Position numbers and translations under genes: made by a program. This document shows, one piece after another, positions 25,926 to 35,372 of a DNA stretch of 64,000 bases (positions are counted from its first letter, which is position 1; each line of letters opens with the position of its first letter). This DNA is from Leptolyngbya sp. Cla-17 (GTDB taxonomy: Bacteria > Cyanobacteriota > Cyanobacteriia > Leptolyngbyales > Leptolyngbyaceae): positions 1,172,528-1,236,527 of the forward strand of contig NZ_JAEVYN010000002.1 in the NCBI RefSeq assembly GCF_016807185.1, written 5' to 3'. The notes beneath the pieces were generated by a model. It worked only from the letters and a program-made list of their open reading frames with translations. It searched no databases and was not told the origin of the DNA.

Positions 25926-27821
25926 CTAGATATTAATACTATTGGGGATGCGGGATGGGAGCAGATAAGGATAGGCGATTCCTGTAGACTCAATCCGTTT
26001 TTGGTTGCGGTAGGAGATTTCTTGCTCGATCGCGACTAAATCTGTCCGAAACTGCTCTAACACTTGGCGATCGCCAACGTCTTTGAAATCGATTAAATCA
26101 GAACTGCCCAATCGTCCCCAGCGAATGCCGCTGAGGGCAAAGCTTAGCTCAATTTGTCCTAAATCTTGTCTCAGTGGAGGCAGCAGTTGCTCTACAGAGG
26201 CGCAGCGATTAGGATGACAATAGGCTGCTAGAGGGGCATTGGGAGTATAGCCCACATAGTCAAACTGGCTAAAGTTCACTGCTGCATGTTGAGGACCGCA
26301 AGTAAAAATTAGTTGAGTGGTAATGTCAACGAGAGCTTGAAGGGTAGAGAGTTCGGTTGGAAACCCTGGTACACGCACATAGTCGGGGCGTTCGCGCAGA
26401 GCAAGCCCTGCTTGAGCGATCGCGTCGGGTGGCAGCCAAGAGGGCGCTTGAGGAAAATCGCTAGTGGGGCGATCGCTTAGAGAGCTGCCTAGTTCTGCTG
26501 CCCAGGCTTGCACATAAAGATCCTGCCGCACTGACTCATCCGTTGGATAGTACTGCTGTAAAAACTGAGTAGTATAACGATGAATTGCATCCCATAAAAG
26601 CAAAGCATCATCGCGATAAGGGAACTCTGGCAAAAAATCGGACTCAACGCCCCGCTGCCGAATATTTTTGGGTAAAGCATAATCCCCAAACGACTGTTCT
26701 CGATAGGCACGATTGATTAATCCAATTGAGGCTTTGAGTGTAGGAGCCATCAATCTATCAATAGCGGCTCCCTCGCCTAGCAGCACTGTGTTCCCTCGAC
26801 TATTTATTGCCAGCAAGAACTGAAAATGGGGACGCAGTAACCGATACAGCGGGTGAGTTGCGGGCAATTGGCGCGGAGTCGCGATCGCAAAGGCTTCCAT
26901 TGCCAAATGAGTATCACACAGATGAACAATCAACTCATGATGGGTTACATCTGCCACTTGCACAAACAATTTTGCCTGCATCCAGGAATCGCCTTTTGCA
27001 TTATGCGGCGTGACTACACAACCATTTTCAAGCTGAATCAATAGCGGTTCTAGCTCATTTTGAGTGCGATGAAATAGCGCAACAGGACTGCCTACATATC
27101 TCCCAGGCTGTAAGTCGGCAATCGACAGGCTTTGCAGCAGTGGATAAGCTGCCACAAATAAGCGATCAGCCGTCGCTGCTTGCTCTAAATCAATGCGATC
27201 GCCATTCGATAGCAAGCACTCCAGATTCGCCCAGCTTTGCAACAATGGTCGATCGGTGGACTGAATGCGACGCAATACCATTGGGTTTTGCCCAGCGAGA
27301 CGCTGACGGGCAAACTCGCGATCGCTTAACCCACCTTCCCGTTCGTGAATATGAGCAACAACTGGGCGCGATCTTTGATGCTGCTCCAAAATTTCATAAA
27401 AACGCGCTCTTGCCTGGATTAGCTGAGTTTCTTTTTTTGCTGCTGCTTGCGCCGACAATAGCGCTTCTATCATGTCTCGGCGATCGCGAACAAACTCTAC
27501 TCCAAATTGCTCATCCGGTGGCAAATCAAAATTAAACCATCCCGACTGAAAAATTTCTAGATCTACTAGCCGTGTTGTTATAAAGCTCCAAAGTTCGTCT
27601 GCTTTGTGAACTGTGCGCTTCAACTGACTATTTAAAAGGCTCAATGGATGAGACAGCTTTCCTTGGTTAGCGGCAGCCTGTCCCAATTGAGTCAAAACAT
27701 AGCGTGCAATGCCATCCTCTCCGATGTGAGAAAAAAGGCGTGCCGGACCTGCTTGATCTAAGACCGTCGGATCATACCGATAGTGACCCTGCTGGGGTTT
27801 TGACGTCGTATGAGGAGACAT
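25926..27821 (-). CDS. Lipoxygenase
   Basis: A 631-aa non-heme iron dioxygenase that adds O2 to polyunsaturated fatty acids. The iron-binding signature is exact: His295 and His300 in HHELIVHLCDTHLAMEAF, then ATHPLYRLLRPHF; the fourth and fifth ligands are in CGPQHAAVNFSQFDYVGYTP (His and, four on, Asn); and the C-terminus RIPNSINI ends in the ligand Ile. There is no N-terminal PLAT domain, as in many bacterial enzymes, and no signal peptide. It starts 3 nt after the thf1 stop, so the two are almost certainly one operon. Regiospecificity is not determined. Confidence 0.95.
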   Translation of the reverse strand: MSPHTTSKPQQGHYRYDPTVLDQAGPARLFSHIGEDGIARYVLTQLGQAAANQGKLSHPLSLLNSQLKRTVHKADELWSFITTRLVDLEIFQSGWFNFDLPPDEQFGVEFVRDRRDMIEALLSAQAAAKKETQLIQARARFYEILEQHQRSRPVVAHIHEREGGLSDREFARQRLAGQNPMVLRRIQSTDRPLLQSWANLECLLSNGDRIDLEQAATADRLFVAAYPLLQSLSIADLQPGRYVGSPVALFHRTQNELEPLLIQLENGCVVTPHNAKGDSWMQAKLFVQVADVTHHELIVHLCDTHLAMEAFAIATPRQLPATHPLYRLLRPHFQFLLAINSRGNTVLLGEGAAIDRLMAPTLKASIGLINRAYREQSFGDYALPKNIRQRGVESDFLPEFPYRDDALLLWDAIHRYTTQFLQQYYPTDESVRQDLYVQAWAAELGSSLSDRPTSDFPQAPSWLPPDAIAQAGLALRERPDYVRVPGFPTELSTLQALVDITTQLIFTCGPQHAAVNFSQFDYVGYTPNAPLAAYCHPNRCASVEQLLPPLRQDLGQIELSFALSGIRWGRLGSSDLIDFKDVGDRQVLEQFRTDLVAIEQEISYRNQKRIESTGIAYPYLLPSRIPNSINI

Positions 27822-27824
27822 ACA

Positions 27825-28568
27825 TTAAGAACCTGAAGCAGCTTCGTTTTTAGGAGTTTCAGCAACATCGGTGGAACCAGCACCATTTCCGCTATTTGCC
27901 TGGAGCCGTTCTTCCCGCTTTTTCTTCTCAGCCTGCAAAATATCTGCCATCACCGCCTGAGCCTGAGCCATTTTCTCCAGGTTGCTGCGGTAAAACTCTA
28001 AATCTTTCTGAATTTTGTCTTCAGGTATTCGCAGAGCCGCACAGACTTGCTTTAACAGCTCATTGCGCTGCGCTTGATCTTGCATCCCTACTGTATCAAT
28101 CGATTCAAATAATGTGAACAGCCCAATCGCAAACAACCGGCTGTACTTAAACTTGGGATTGTTAGCGATCGCTTTGACCTGTTCCTGTAGCTCATCACCC
28201 GATGCGATCGTGGCAGCGTTTTCTATCCAAGACACTACTTCTTTCGTTGAGCCGACTGAGCGAGCAAAGGTTAGTAACCGTTCGGCATCGTTTTTATACC
28301 GTTGAGGGTCATCAGGTAGCGATTGGCAAAGGCAATTAAAAATTGCATCCTTATCCTGCTCAGGACGATATCCCTGCATGAAACGATCCAATGAGGTGAC
28401 CACTCCTAGGGCATAGATTGGATCGTAGTGGTAATCCACATTTACCGCAAGTAAGTGCATCTCTACCATTAATTCTTCAACCACCCGACGATAAATCGAA
28501 TTAATTGGGCGAGTGTGGCAGGAGTAAAAAGCTCGCTTAGTATCTGAAACGGTACGGACAGTATTCAC
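27825..28568 (-). CDS. thf1: Photosystem II biogenesis/maintenance protein Thf1 (Psb29)
   Basis: The product binds FtsH proteases and supports PSII repair and dynamics in thylakoids. RTVSDTKRAFYSCHTRPINS and IYRRVVEELMVEMHLLAVNV are diagnostic, and a C-terminal coiled coil follows with a disordered Glu/Asn-rich tail. I chose GTG 28568 (247 aa): known family members begin directly at this point, and ATG 28661 would add 31 poorly conserved residues and leave only 32 nt to the divergent CpcT-like gene. The choice leaves a 125-nt divergent promoter region. The lipoxygenase follows 3 nt downstream. Confidence 0.93.
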   Translation of the reverse strand: MNTVRTVSDTKRAFYSCHTRPINSIYRRVVEELMVEMHLLAVNVDYHYDPIYALGVVTSLDRFMQGYRPEQDKDAIFNCLCQSLPDDPQRYKNDAERLLTFARSVGSTKEVVSWIENAATIASGDELQEQVKAIANNPKFKYSRLFAIGLFTLFESIDTVGMQDQAQRNELLKQVCAALRIPEDKIQKDLEFYRSNLEKMAQAQAVMADILQAEKKKREERLQANSGNGAGSTDVAETPKNEAASGS

Positions 28569-28693
28569 AGTAGAATCTTGGTGGTTGATCTCTTCTCCAT
28601 TCTCGCTTGTGATGAGACGTTTGCCAAGTTTTGTTAAAGAAGAGCGGATTGGCAAGTTCACCCATTTATCTCTTCACTCGTTCACCCTACACT

Positions 28694-29302
28694 ATGCCCT
28701 TTTCTCCTACCCTTCTGAGCTTAGCCTCCCATATCATCGGTGAGTTTGAGAATGCTGAGCAAGCGGCGGCTGAGCCTATTTGGTATGTTCACTTGCGGTT
28801 ATGGCAGCGCCCGGTGGCACTTTTTGGCGAAGACAGCATCACTCTGTTTGCAGAGCAAGCAAATATTACAAATCTGCAAAATCCCTATCGTCAGCGTTTG
28901 ATGCGGCTACAACCTGCTTCAGAACCTTTTCACGCGCTACAGGTTCAATATTATGAATTCAAAAAACCAACAATTGTCAAAGGTGCTGGAAGTGATCCAG
29001 ATTTACTCAAATCGGTAACATTTGAGCAAATAAATCTGCTGCCAGGCTGCATTTTGAATGTGAGCTTGTTGGAAGGCGATCGCTTTATTGCAAAAACCCC
29101 CGTTGATACTCGCTGCTGCTTTAACTATCAAGGAAAAGCACGGCAGGTTGTCCTTGGTTTTGAAGCAAGTGCTGATAAGTATTTAACCTACGATAAAGGG
29201 GTTGACCTCGAAACCAACCAAGCTCTGTGGGGAGCAATGATGGGTCCCTATCGCTACACAAAAACTCAAGACTACAGCCACGAGCTTATGCTAAAAGAAT
29301 GA
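28694..29302 (+). CDS. CpcT/CpeT-family phycobiliprotein lyase-like protein
   Basis: The 202-aa product belongs to the CpcT/CpeT chromophore lyase family, which fold as a calycin barrel and attach or deliver bilins to phycobiliproteins (Cys-beta155 for CpcT). Supporting segments are IWYVHLRLWQRPV, QNPYRQRLMRLQ, NLLPGCILNVSLLEGDRFIA and QALWGAMMGPYRYTKTQDYS. ATG 28694 is used; an in-frame upstream TTG would add 21 residues not in the family. It is divergent from thf1, linking two photosynthesis genes. It could be CpcT, CpeT or a paralogue. Confidence 0.85.
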   Translation: MPFSPTLLSLASHIIGEFENAEQAAAEPIWYVHLRLWQRPVALFGEDSITLFAEQANITNLQNPYRQRLMRLQPASEPFHALQVQYYEFKKPTIVKGAGSDPDLLKSVTFEQINLLPGCILNVSLLEGDRFIAKTPVDTRCCFNYQGKARQVVLGFEASADKYLTYDKGVDLETNQALWGAMMGPYRYTKTQDYSHELMLKE

Positions 29303-29309
29303 CAACGCT

Positions 29310-29690
29310 TTAACTAGCAATTCCACGAGGAACGCCTTCCAAAGCCTCTTCTTCGGTATCAAAAATTTCAAATACCGAATCCATCATGGTTACTTCAAAG
29401 ACTAACCGTGCTTCAGGATGAACGTTACAAATACGGAAGCTACCTCTGACTTTGTCAGCATCTCGCATTCCAGCAACCAAAGAGGTTAAACCAGAACTAT
29501 CGATAAAATTTACCTGCCCCAAATTAACAACAACATGGCGACTTAGCTTAGAAATACATTCCTGTAACTTGAGACGGAACTGCCATGCAGTCGTAATGTC
29601 CAAACGCCCCGTAGGAATCAAGACAATCACAGTGGTGCCATCCTGAGTCGTATGGTTTTTTTGCTCCATATGAATTGATTTTTGCTCCAT
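29310..29690 (-). CDS. STAS-domain protein (anti-sigma factor antagonist type)
   Basis: The 126-aa product is a single STAS domain. VVVNLGQVNFIDSSGLTSLV contains the Ser that is phosphorylated in SpoIIAA-type antagonists. The N-terminus repeats MEQKSIH/MEQKNHT, so start may be ATG 29690 or ATG 29669. It probably works in a partner-switching pathway with a kinase/anti-sigma partner and a PP2C phosphatase, neither of which is in the window. It is convergent with the CpcT-like gene, 7 nt apart. Confidence 0.85.
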   Translation of the reverse strand: MEQKSIHMEQKNHTTQDGTTVIVLIPTGRLDITTAWQFRLKLQECISKLSRHVVVNLGQVNFIDSSGLTSLVAGMRDADKVRGSFRICNVHPEARLVFEVTMMDSVFEIFDTEEEALEGVPRGIAS

Positions 29691-29814
29691 AGGGCTCAGT
29701 CCCTTCTCCTAAACGCAGTGGATATCTGGGTGACGGCTACGGCTCGACTTAAGTTTCGACACAAATCCATTAAACAATAACAAATTCTTTGAGATAAATT
29801 TGTTTTCCTTTAGT

Positions 29815-30879
29815 TTATCCCACCCCCTGGGAGCTTGTCAGGTTCCAGTTAACCCAATCCTGAGGCTTGAGGAAGGTCGTATACAGGTCGGCTTCTGGGG
29901 TGTTGGGTTCAGGCTCGTAGCCGTATTCCCAACGTACTAAGGGCGGCAGAGACATCAGAATCGATTCAGTACGCCCATTGGTTTGCAATCCAAAAATAGT
30001 GCCCCGATCGTATACAAGATTGAATTCAACGTACCGACCTCGACGATAAAGCTGGAAGTTTCGTTGGCGATCGCCATATTCCATTGCTTGGCGACGCTCC
30101 AAAATCGGCACATAAGCTGGCAAAAAGGCTTTGCCACAATCTTTAACAAAAGCGAAAATATCTTCCCAGGTGCGTCCTTGCACATCACCTACCGATTGAC
30201 TGTAGTGAGCAGCAGGAGTGTCGCTGTGAGAACCGGGATAAGAGATGGGATAAAGCTTACCCTGATTATCCTGATAGTCAAAGAATAACCCACCCACACC
30301 ACGAGTTTCGTTGCGGTGTTTGAGATAAAAATACTCATCACACCACAATTTAAATGCGGGATAGTACTGAGGATGGTGAGCATCGCAAGCTTGCTTGAGA
30401 GTGCTGTGAAAATGTACTACATCCTCCGCAAAGGGGTAATAGGGCGTGAGATCAATTCCACCACCAAACCACCACACGGGACCGGCTTCAAAATATCGAT
30501 AGTTCAGGTGAACTGTGGGAATGTAGGGGTTGCGAGGATGAAGCACCATTGAAGTGCCTGTCGCATAAAAACTGTGCCCAGCCGCTTCAGGACGCTGAAC
30601 CAAGATAGAAGGCGGCAGATCTTTCCCCCATACTTCAGAAAAGTTTACGCCTCCTTGCTCGATGATGTTGCCATCTCGCAAGACGCGCGATCGCCCGCCA
30701 CCCCCTTCATCTCGTACCCAACTGTCTTCACGAAACTTGCCGATTCCATCTGTTTGCTCTAAACCGCTGCAAATTTCGTCTTGCAGATCGCGTAACAACT
30801 GATTTACACGCTCACGAGAGTTACTAGGAGGAAGAGCATTATCGGAGATGGCTGTTTCAGAAGTAAAAAAAGCTGTCAT
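29815..30879 (-). CDS. hemF: Oxygen-dependent coproporphyrinogen III oxidase
   Basis: The 354-aa enzyme oxidatively decarboxylates coproporphyrinogen III to protoporphyrinogen IX for heme, chlorophyll and bilins. Family motifs include [21 protein letters not shown], the metal/substrate His cluster [20 protein letters not shown], and a C-terminal [23 protein letters not shown] 30879 fits the family start; a longer frame to 30984 would add 35 atypical residues. Located near thf1 and the CpcT-like gene, but with its own upstream region. Confidence 0.96.
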   Translation of the reverse strand: MTAFFTSETAISDNALPPSNSRERVNQLLRDLQDEICSGLEQTDGIGKFREDSWVRDEGGGGRSRVLRDGNIIEQGGVNFSEVWGKDLPPSILVQRPEAAGHSFYATGTSMVLHPRNPYIPTVHLNYRYFEAGPVWWFGGGIDLTPYYPFAEDVVHFHSTLKQACDAHHPQYYPAFKLWCDEYFYLKHRNETRGVGGLFFDYQDNQGKLYPISYPGSHSDTPAAHYSQSVGDVQGRTWEDIFAFVKDCGKAFLPAYVPILERRQAMEYGDRQRNFQLYRRGRYVEFNLVYDRGTIFGLQTNGRTESILMSLPPLVRWEYGYEPEPNTPEADLYTTFLKPQDWVNWNLTSSQGVG

Positions 30880-31324
30880 ACCCACCCAATTCCTGATACA
30901 AACTGATTTGTAGTGTGCTGTTTGCCAATTACAGAACAGACTCTTCTGACTGGTTACTGCACGTTTTAATACTATAGAACTCAAACAGAGACTATGTTCT
31001 TACCTAGAGCCGCATTCAATCCAAATAACTTTGAGTTAGATGAAAAGTTTTAAGAAGCAATAAGTCAAAAAGTATTAGACGGCTAGACTTTGGCACTCAA
31101 GTTTTTTAAGCCTACCGCGAATTGGCTCTGCAACCAACGGAATTGTTGCAGTGGTTTAAACTTTATAAACGAGCAAGTTAACAATTCTACAAAACTACCC
31201 ACTTAAGCGATCTCCTCCTAAATAAAGGATTTGTAGAAAACCCACGTTAGGACGATCCCTTAATTACACAGTGTTGAATAAGATAGGGGTTTCTAAGTTA
31301 GGCTTCGATATAGAGGACTTAGCA
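30880..31324. other. Intergenic region between hemF and the SRPBCC gene
   Basis: About 445 nt, AT-rich, holding the upstream regions of two divergent genes. I see no structured RNA or convincing operator. Confidence 0.5.
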
Positions 31325-31849
31325 ATGTCTAGTAGTCTATTTAATTTTCATTCTCCTAAGAGGGATGTTTCGCAAACTGCGCTTGTTAGAACCTACCAAG
31401 CGCTGAGTTCTGCTTCAGTTGAAGAATTATGGAATAAGATTACAAATCTTGAAGATGTATCTTGGCATCCGATTATTGCCAGTACTAACGTACCCTACGG
31501 ATTGGTAGTCAAGCCTGGTTTAATCTATCAAGCATTTACTCGACTGATTCCGATTCCAATTCAAATTTTTGTGGAGCGTGTTCGTCCGCAAGAGGCACTC
31601 AGTATCCGAATCTTAGTTTTTCCTGGGTTGGAAGAACAGGTGACTTATCGAGTAGAGTCCACACTTTGTGGGACGTGTGTTTCTTATTCAGTGACGCTGC
31701 GTGGATGGCTAGCTCCGTTGTTGTGGTCGCTGATGCGTCCTTGTGCAGCCAAAGTAGCGTTGAAATTAGTGCAGTCAACAGAACAATCGATAGTACAAAC
31801 AATGTCTGGCAATCTTAAGCAAGCTAAACGTAGCTGTTTTGACTCCTAG
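31325..31849 (+). CDS. SRPBCC (START-like) family protein, 174 aa
   Basis: The product has the polyketide cyclase/START-like helix-grip pattern: RTYQALSSASVEELWNKITN at the start, strands around VVKPGLIYQAFTRLIPIPIQ and VERVRPQEALSIRILVFPGL, and a long C-terminal helix. Such proteins bind hydrophobic ligands. ATG 31325 is chosen; GTG 31271 would add 18 residues. Ligand unknown. There is no co-oriented neighbour within 1 kb. Confidence 0.7.
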   Translation: MSSSLFNFHSPKRDVSQTALVRTYQALSSASVEELWNKITNLEDVSWHPIIASTNVPYGLVVKPGLIYQAFTRLIPIPIQIFVERVRPQEALSIRILVFPGLEEQVTYRVESTLCGTCVSYSVTLRGWLAPLLWSLMRPCAAKVALKLVQSTEQSIVQTMSGNLKQAKRSCFDS

Positions 31850-32134
31850 CTAAAGGTATAGATTGCATTATGAACACTGTTGGCTTGAACTAAGCACATT
31901 CACTTTAAAGATCTATTTCCTGAGTCTTTCCAAGTTGTCAATCTATTAATTAATCTGCTCTGATATTTGCCATCATTTATCCGTCTGTGTGCGGATACGG
32001 CAACGGTATTCTTCGTCCTTGTAGCTCGCGCTAAAATCATTCTTCGTCACGAATGTAACTTAATAGCTTCAATTCGTGTGAATTGCACTTAAAGTACGCC
32101 CTAATTGTTCATCTACAACGAGAGTGGTTCTTAA

Positions 32135-32314
32135 ACCGAAAAAAAGATCGATAACCAGATCTCTGAGATCGGAAGAAGCCAATACAAATTTGCGGATGAA
32201 AGCTACGGAAAAGCAAAATGCTTTTGTGCGATCGCCCTCAATCCCAATCTAAGTTTTTCGCTTTATTTTTATAATGCCAAATTAGCCATTTACAACCAGC
32301 AAAATACTTGCTGA
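32135..32314 (+). pseudogene. Possible relic of a TPR-repeat gene
   Basis: A 59-codon open stretch between stops. Its end reads GKAKCFCAIALNPNLSFSLY followed by FYNAKLAIYNQ, which fits the consensus of a tetratricopeptide repeat (A-I-A-L-N-P-N, then Y-N, then A). There is no start codon context and no further repeat, so this looks like a fragment of a lost gene. Weak evidence. Confidence 0.3.
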
Positions 32315-32795
32315 CCAGATGTTTTAGGTCTGCTAGTATTTCTGAAAAGCCCATTATATACAGGGCACGAGTCGGTCGGCTTTAAAGTTCGAGCGGCCTC
32401 TAGAACATTGAAGCGACTAATGAATATAAGCTTCTTGAGAGTGAAAGGTGTCCCATTCTGATTTTTTGAGATTACAGGCGGGTCAGCAATAATTAGATCG
32501 GCTGATCCATGCTGATCCATTCGGCAAGGTGCTTAATTAATCAACTAAGGGAATTTTCACAGAAAAGAGTTCCGTGAACACGGCGATAGGCGATCGCAAT
32601 TGGGGCATCCAAATTTGCGGCAACGTTTTGAATCACATTTTTATCTTTCTATAAATAGCTATTTACTCTAGTTATGTATCCCAACTTAATTGCCTTTCGG
32701 AACTTCATTGCCTTTATAGAATCAAAAGCTCTTTCTTACAGGTAAGTAAGATCAACAAATGAAGCCTTTAATTCAAAAAGAGCTGTTTTTATCAG

Positions 32796-32828
32796 TAGGA
32801 TGTGCCTCTCTACGCTAGGCACATCCTA
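32796..32828. repeat. 12-bp perfect inverted repeat
   Basis: TAGGATGTGCCT (32796-32807) pairs with AGGCACATCCTA (32817-32828) around a 9-nt loop. No T-run on either strand. It lies 90 nt ahead of the SH3b/SPOR-like gene and may be an mRNA hairpin or a small dispersed repeat. Confidence 0.6.
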
Positions 32829-32918
32829 TTAGATTCTGATAGTTTAATGAATAGCTTCTTCTCCTAGCTTTCAGCAAGTTGGGGCGCAGGTTATTCTGTT
32901 GTTTACCTCACTTTCACT

Positions 32919-33659
32919 ATGAAAACCCTTGGTTTTGTCTACGCTCCTTCCAAACAAAAAGATCAGTCTTGTAATGTTCGTTTCAGCTCATTTGCTCAAG
33001 TGTTTGGCCAGATTTCAACTTCTACCTGGCTCTATTTCTTAAGTTTGGCAGTCACTTCTATTGGCATTGGCATCGGTGCTAATCAGGCGATCGCACAAGT
33101 CTATTACCAGCGTCCAGTGGCTGCAACGCGTGCAGGTGGAACTGTTAGTACTCAATCCGGCATCGGTCTCAATATCCGCTCAGGTCCAGGTCTCAGCTAC
33201 GACATCATTGGTGGCGCTGACGATGGTGTATATCTAGATTTATCAGGCTCTCCTACGGTTGCCGATGGTTATCGCTGGCAACGTGCAGTCACTGGTGGTT
33301 GGGTTGCCACCGAATATGTTGCAGGTAACGGTTTTACCCCCGTGAGTACCGCTGGCAACTGCTATCAGCCAGTTTCTTACTACAACGGCAACTGCGCCGG
33401 GGGTTCTGCTGAACCCGTTCGGCCCATTATTAGACCTATCTCTAGTAATGCTGGCGGGGCTTACGTGGTTGCAGTTCCAGGTGCAAATTCTGCAAATTTG
33501 TCTCAAGTTCGCCGAATTGTACCTAATGCTTATTTTGATCGAGCGCGAGAAGGTAGCTTTATCAACGCGGGTGGTTATTCGAGTTTTGACGCGGCAAATT
33601 CTTTAACTTATCTGTTGAGAAACAACAACTTAGATGCGCGAGTCATCTACGGACGGTAG
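32919..33659 (+). CDS. Secreted protein with SH3b and SPOR-like domains, 246 aa
   Basis: An extended N-terminus leads to a signal-type hydrophobic helix (about 35-60, LYFLSLAVTSIGIGIGANQA, cleavage near AIAQ). Residues about 75-130 form an SH3b domain (GIGLNIRSGPGLSYDIIGGA and RWQRAVTGGWVATEYV). The C-terminus (about 175-246, AYVVAVPGANSANLSQVRRI, ARVIYGR) resembles a SPOR/sporulation-related domain that binds denuded peptidoglycan. Role in the cell envelope is likely. Two Cys in the linker could pair. Confidence 0.78.
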   Translation: MKTLGFVYAPSKQKDQSCNVRFSSFAQVFGQISTSTWLYFLSLAVTSIGIGIGANQAIAQVYYQRPVAATRAGGTVSTQSGIGLNIRSGPGLSYDIIGGADDGVYLDLSGSPTVADGYRWQRAVTGGWVATEYVAGNGFTPVSTAGNCYQPVSYYNGNCAGGSAEPVRPIIRPISSNAGGAYVVAVPGANSANLSQVRRIVPNAYFDRAREGSFINAGGYSSFDAANSLTYLLRNNNLDARVIYGR

Positions 33660-33808
33660 GGAGATATGGCAGGTGGCAGAACCGTATCCTGTCGCCTTAA
33701 TTTTGCGCGATCGCATCAGATGACCAGCCCTAGCTCTACACTAGATAGAGGTAGGGCATTGGTCGTTCTGCCCAGTTTTTTTGATGTTCTTTGATATCTC
33801 TTTTCCCT

Positions 33809-34810
33809 ATGACTGTTCAGTCCACTGAATTGGAAGCCCAGTTAGAAGCCATCCGTCTGGAAGCACAGCAAGCCTTAGTTGAAGCAAGTTCGCTTGATCA
33901 GCTAGAGCAGTTACGGGTGAAGTATTTAGGCAAGAAGGGTCCAATTCCCCTTGTGTTAGGCGGCATGGGTAAACTCGATCCGAGCGATCGCCCCCGCATT
34001 GGTGCTCGTGCTAATGAAGTGAAAGAAGCGATTCAGTCTGAATTAGATCAGCGTCGCACGGCTTTGCAGCAAGCCAAACTACAGGCACAGCTAGAAACCG
34101 AAACTTTAGATGTGACAATGCCGGGAGTATATTGTCCTCAAGGAAGAATCCACCCACTCAACACGATCATGGATCGAGTTAACGATATTTTTGTGGGTTT
34201 GGGCTACACAGTGGCAGAAGGTCCAGAAATGGAGACAGATCACTACAACTTTGAGGCGCTCAATTTCTTGCCTGATCACCCAGCGCGGGATATGCAAGAT
34301 ACGCTCTTTCTGCCCGATGGCAATATTCTGCGAACTCATACTTCCTCTGTGCAGATTCGCTACATGGAAGCCAATGAGCCACCCGTCCGGATCATCATTC
34401 CAGGGCGCTGCTATCGTCGAGATACAGTCGATGCGACCCACACTGCGGTATTTCACCAGATCGAATTTTTGGCGATCGACGAAGGCTTGACCTTTAGTGA
34501 TATGAAAGGCACGGTTCGCCTATTTCTAGAGCAGCTTTTTGGTGAAGTGGCAATCCGAATGCGTCCCAGTTTCTTTCCTTTTACCGAGCCATCTGCTGAA
34601 GTGGATATGGAGTGGAAGGGGCGTTGGTTGGAGATTATGGGCTGCGGCATGGTCGATCCTAATGTATTAAAGGCAGTAGGATATGACCCTGAAGTTTATA
34701 CGGGCTTTGCGGGGGGCATGGGCGTTGAACGATTAGCGGCTGTTTTATACCAAATTGATGACATTCGCCGCTTCTACACAAGCGATTCGAGATTTTTAGA
34801 GCAGTTTTAG
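33809..34810 (+). CDS. pheS: Phenylalanyl-tRNA synthetase alpha subunit
   Basis: The 333-aa class II synthetase subunit charges tRNA-Phe together with PheT. Motif 2 is [20 protein letters not shown] and motif 3 is [20 protein letters not shown]; the N-terminal coiled coil covers about 1-85. ATG 33809 is preferred over a TTG 18 nt earlier. pheT is not adjacent, which is usual in cyanobacteria. Length is normal. Confidence 0.97.
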   Translation: MTVQSTELEAQLEAIRLEAQQALVEASSLDQLEQLRVKYLGKKGPIPLVLGGMGKLDPSDRPRIGARANEVKEAIQSELDQRRTALQQAKLQAQLETETLDVTMPGVYCPQGRIHPLNTIMDRVNDIFVGLGYTVAEGPEMETDHYNFEALNFLPDHPARDMQDTLFLPDGNILRTHTSSVQIRYMEANEPPVRIIIPGRCYRRDTVDATHTAVFHQIEFLAIDEGLTFSDMKGTVRLFLEQLFGEVAIRMRPSFFPFTEPSAEVDMEWKGRWLEIMGCGMVDPNVLKAVGYDPEVYTGFAGGMGVERLAAVLYQIDDIRRFYTSDSRFLEQF

Positions 34811-34827
34811 TATCAGGACCATTAACT

Positions 34828-34870
34828 TTTTAACATCCTCAGTTTTCTTGCAGAGCTAAGGATGTTAAAA
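34828..34870. terminator. 12-bp inverted repeat between convergent pheS and a small gene
   Basis: TTTTAACATCCT (34828-34839) pairs with AGGATGTTAAAA (34859-34870) around a 19-nt loop. Its place between converging genes suggests a bidirectional terminator, though no T-run follows outside the stem. Confidence 0.4.
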
Positions 34871-34884
34871 GATGGCAGCGATCG

Positions 34885-35085
34885 CTAATTCCCGCGACGA
34901 GGATTGCTTCTTGCTACCATTGCCTGCATCCGTTCTAATGGGAAATCTGAAATAAAACTATCCCAAGATCTCGATTGCCCAGCCGCATTGTATACATGCA
35001 GTACACCATTAATAATCCGGCTGGACACAATTAGATCAAGTGCTCTGGCAAGATTGAGTGACTGAGTTAGCTCGTTTTGAGTCAT
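34885..35085 (-). CDS. Small protein of unknown function, 66 aa
   Basis: From ATG 35085 the product begins MTQNELTQSLNLARALDLIV and has alternating strands (SSRIINGVLHVYNAAGQSRS) and a basic end NPRRGN. Predicted as a small alpha/beta protein. A TTG at 35121 would extend it by 12 residues. I do not recognise a family. Convergent with pheS. Confidence 0.5.
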   Translation of the reverse strand: MTQNELTQSLNLARALDLIVSSRIINGVLHVYNAAGQSRSWDSFISDFPLERMQAMVARSNPRRGN

Positions 35086-35305
35086 TGGTTTTTGTAAAAA
35101 AGCAGCACCCCTAACAGTCAAGCTTGACAGTTCGGTTTGTTCTCTTATCCTAATCAGGAATGAGGTGAAAGCATATCTGTTTAAGGATAGGTGAAATGAA
35201 AGTTATCAAATTTTTATAGCTAATGTCAGAGGTCAAACATAATCTTTCAAAGATTTTAGCTGCTTCAGTTCTAACCTCCATTTGGTATTTCTGCACTTAA
35301 CTCCT

Positions 35306-35344
35306 CAAAATAAAGGTGCGTTATGACAATGCCATAACGCACCT
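35306..35344 (-). terminator. Terminator of gnd
   Basis: On the minus strand AGGTGCGTTATG pairs perfectly with CATAACGCACCT (35314-35325 and 35333-35344; 7-nt loop) and is followed by TTTATTTTGAG. It lies 29 nt behind the gnd stop. Confidence 0.82.
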
Positions 35345-35372
35345 AACAAGGTTAGGCTCCTACAATCAAGCT

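Larger units (their letters stand above)
31850..32918. other. Gene-poor stretch with decayed sequence
   Basis: More than 1 kb without an intact gene. Frames are short and broken by stops. It includes a TPR-like relic (32135-32314), an unsupported minus frame (32290-32520), and a 12-bp hairpin (32796-32828). I found no tRNA or clear regulatory RNA. Confidence 0.5.

Noticed and set aside
28114..28305. A frame with a lipoprotein-like start opposite thf1
   Set aside because: It lies wholly antisense to the conserved thf1 sequence and has no ribosome site; the apparent lipobox is by chance.
32290..32520. Minus-strand 76-codon frame with ADPP, like a methyltransferase motif
   Set aside because: Short, no ribosome site, no other methyltransferase motif, and lies in decayed sequence.
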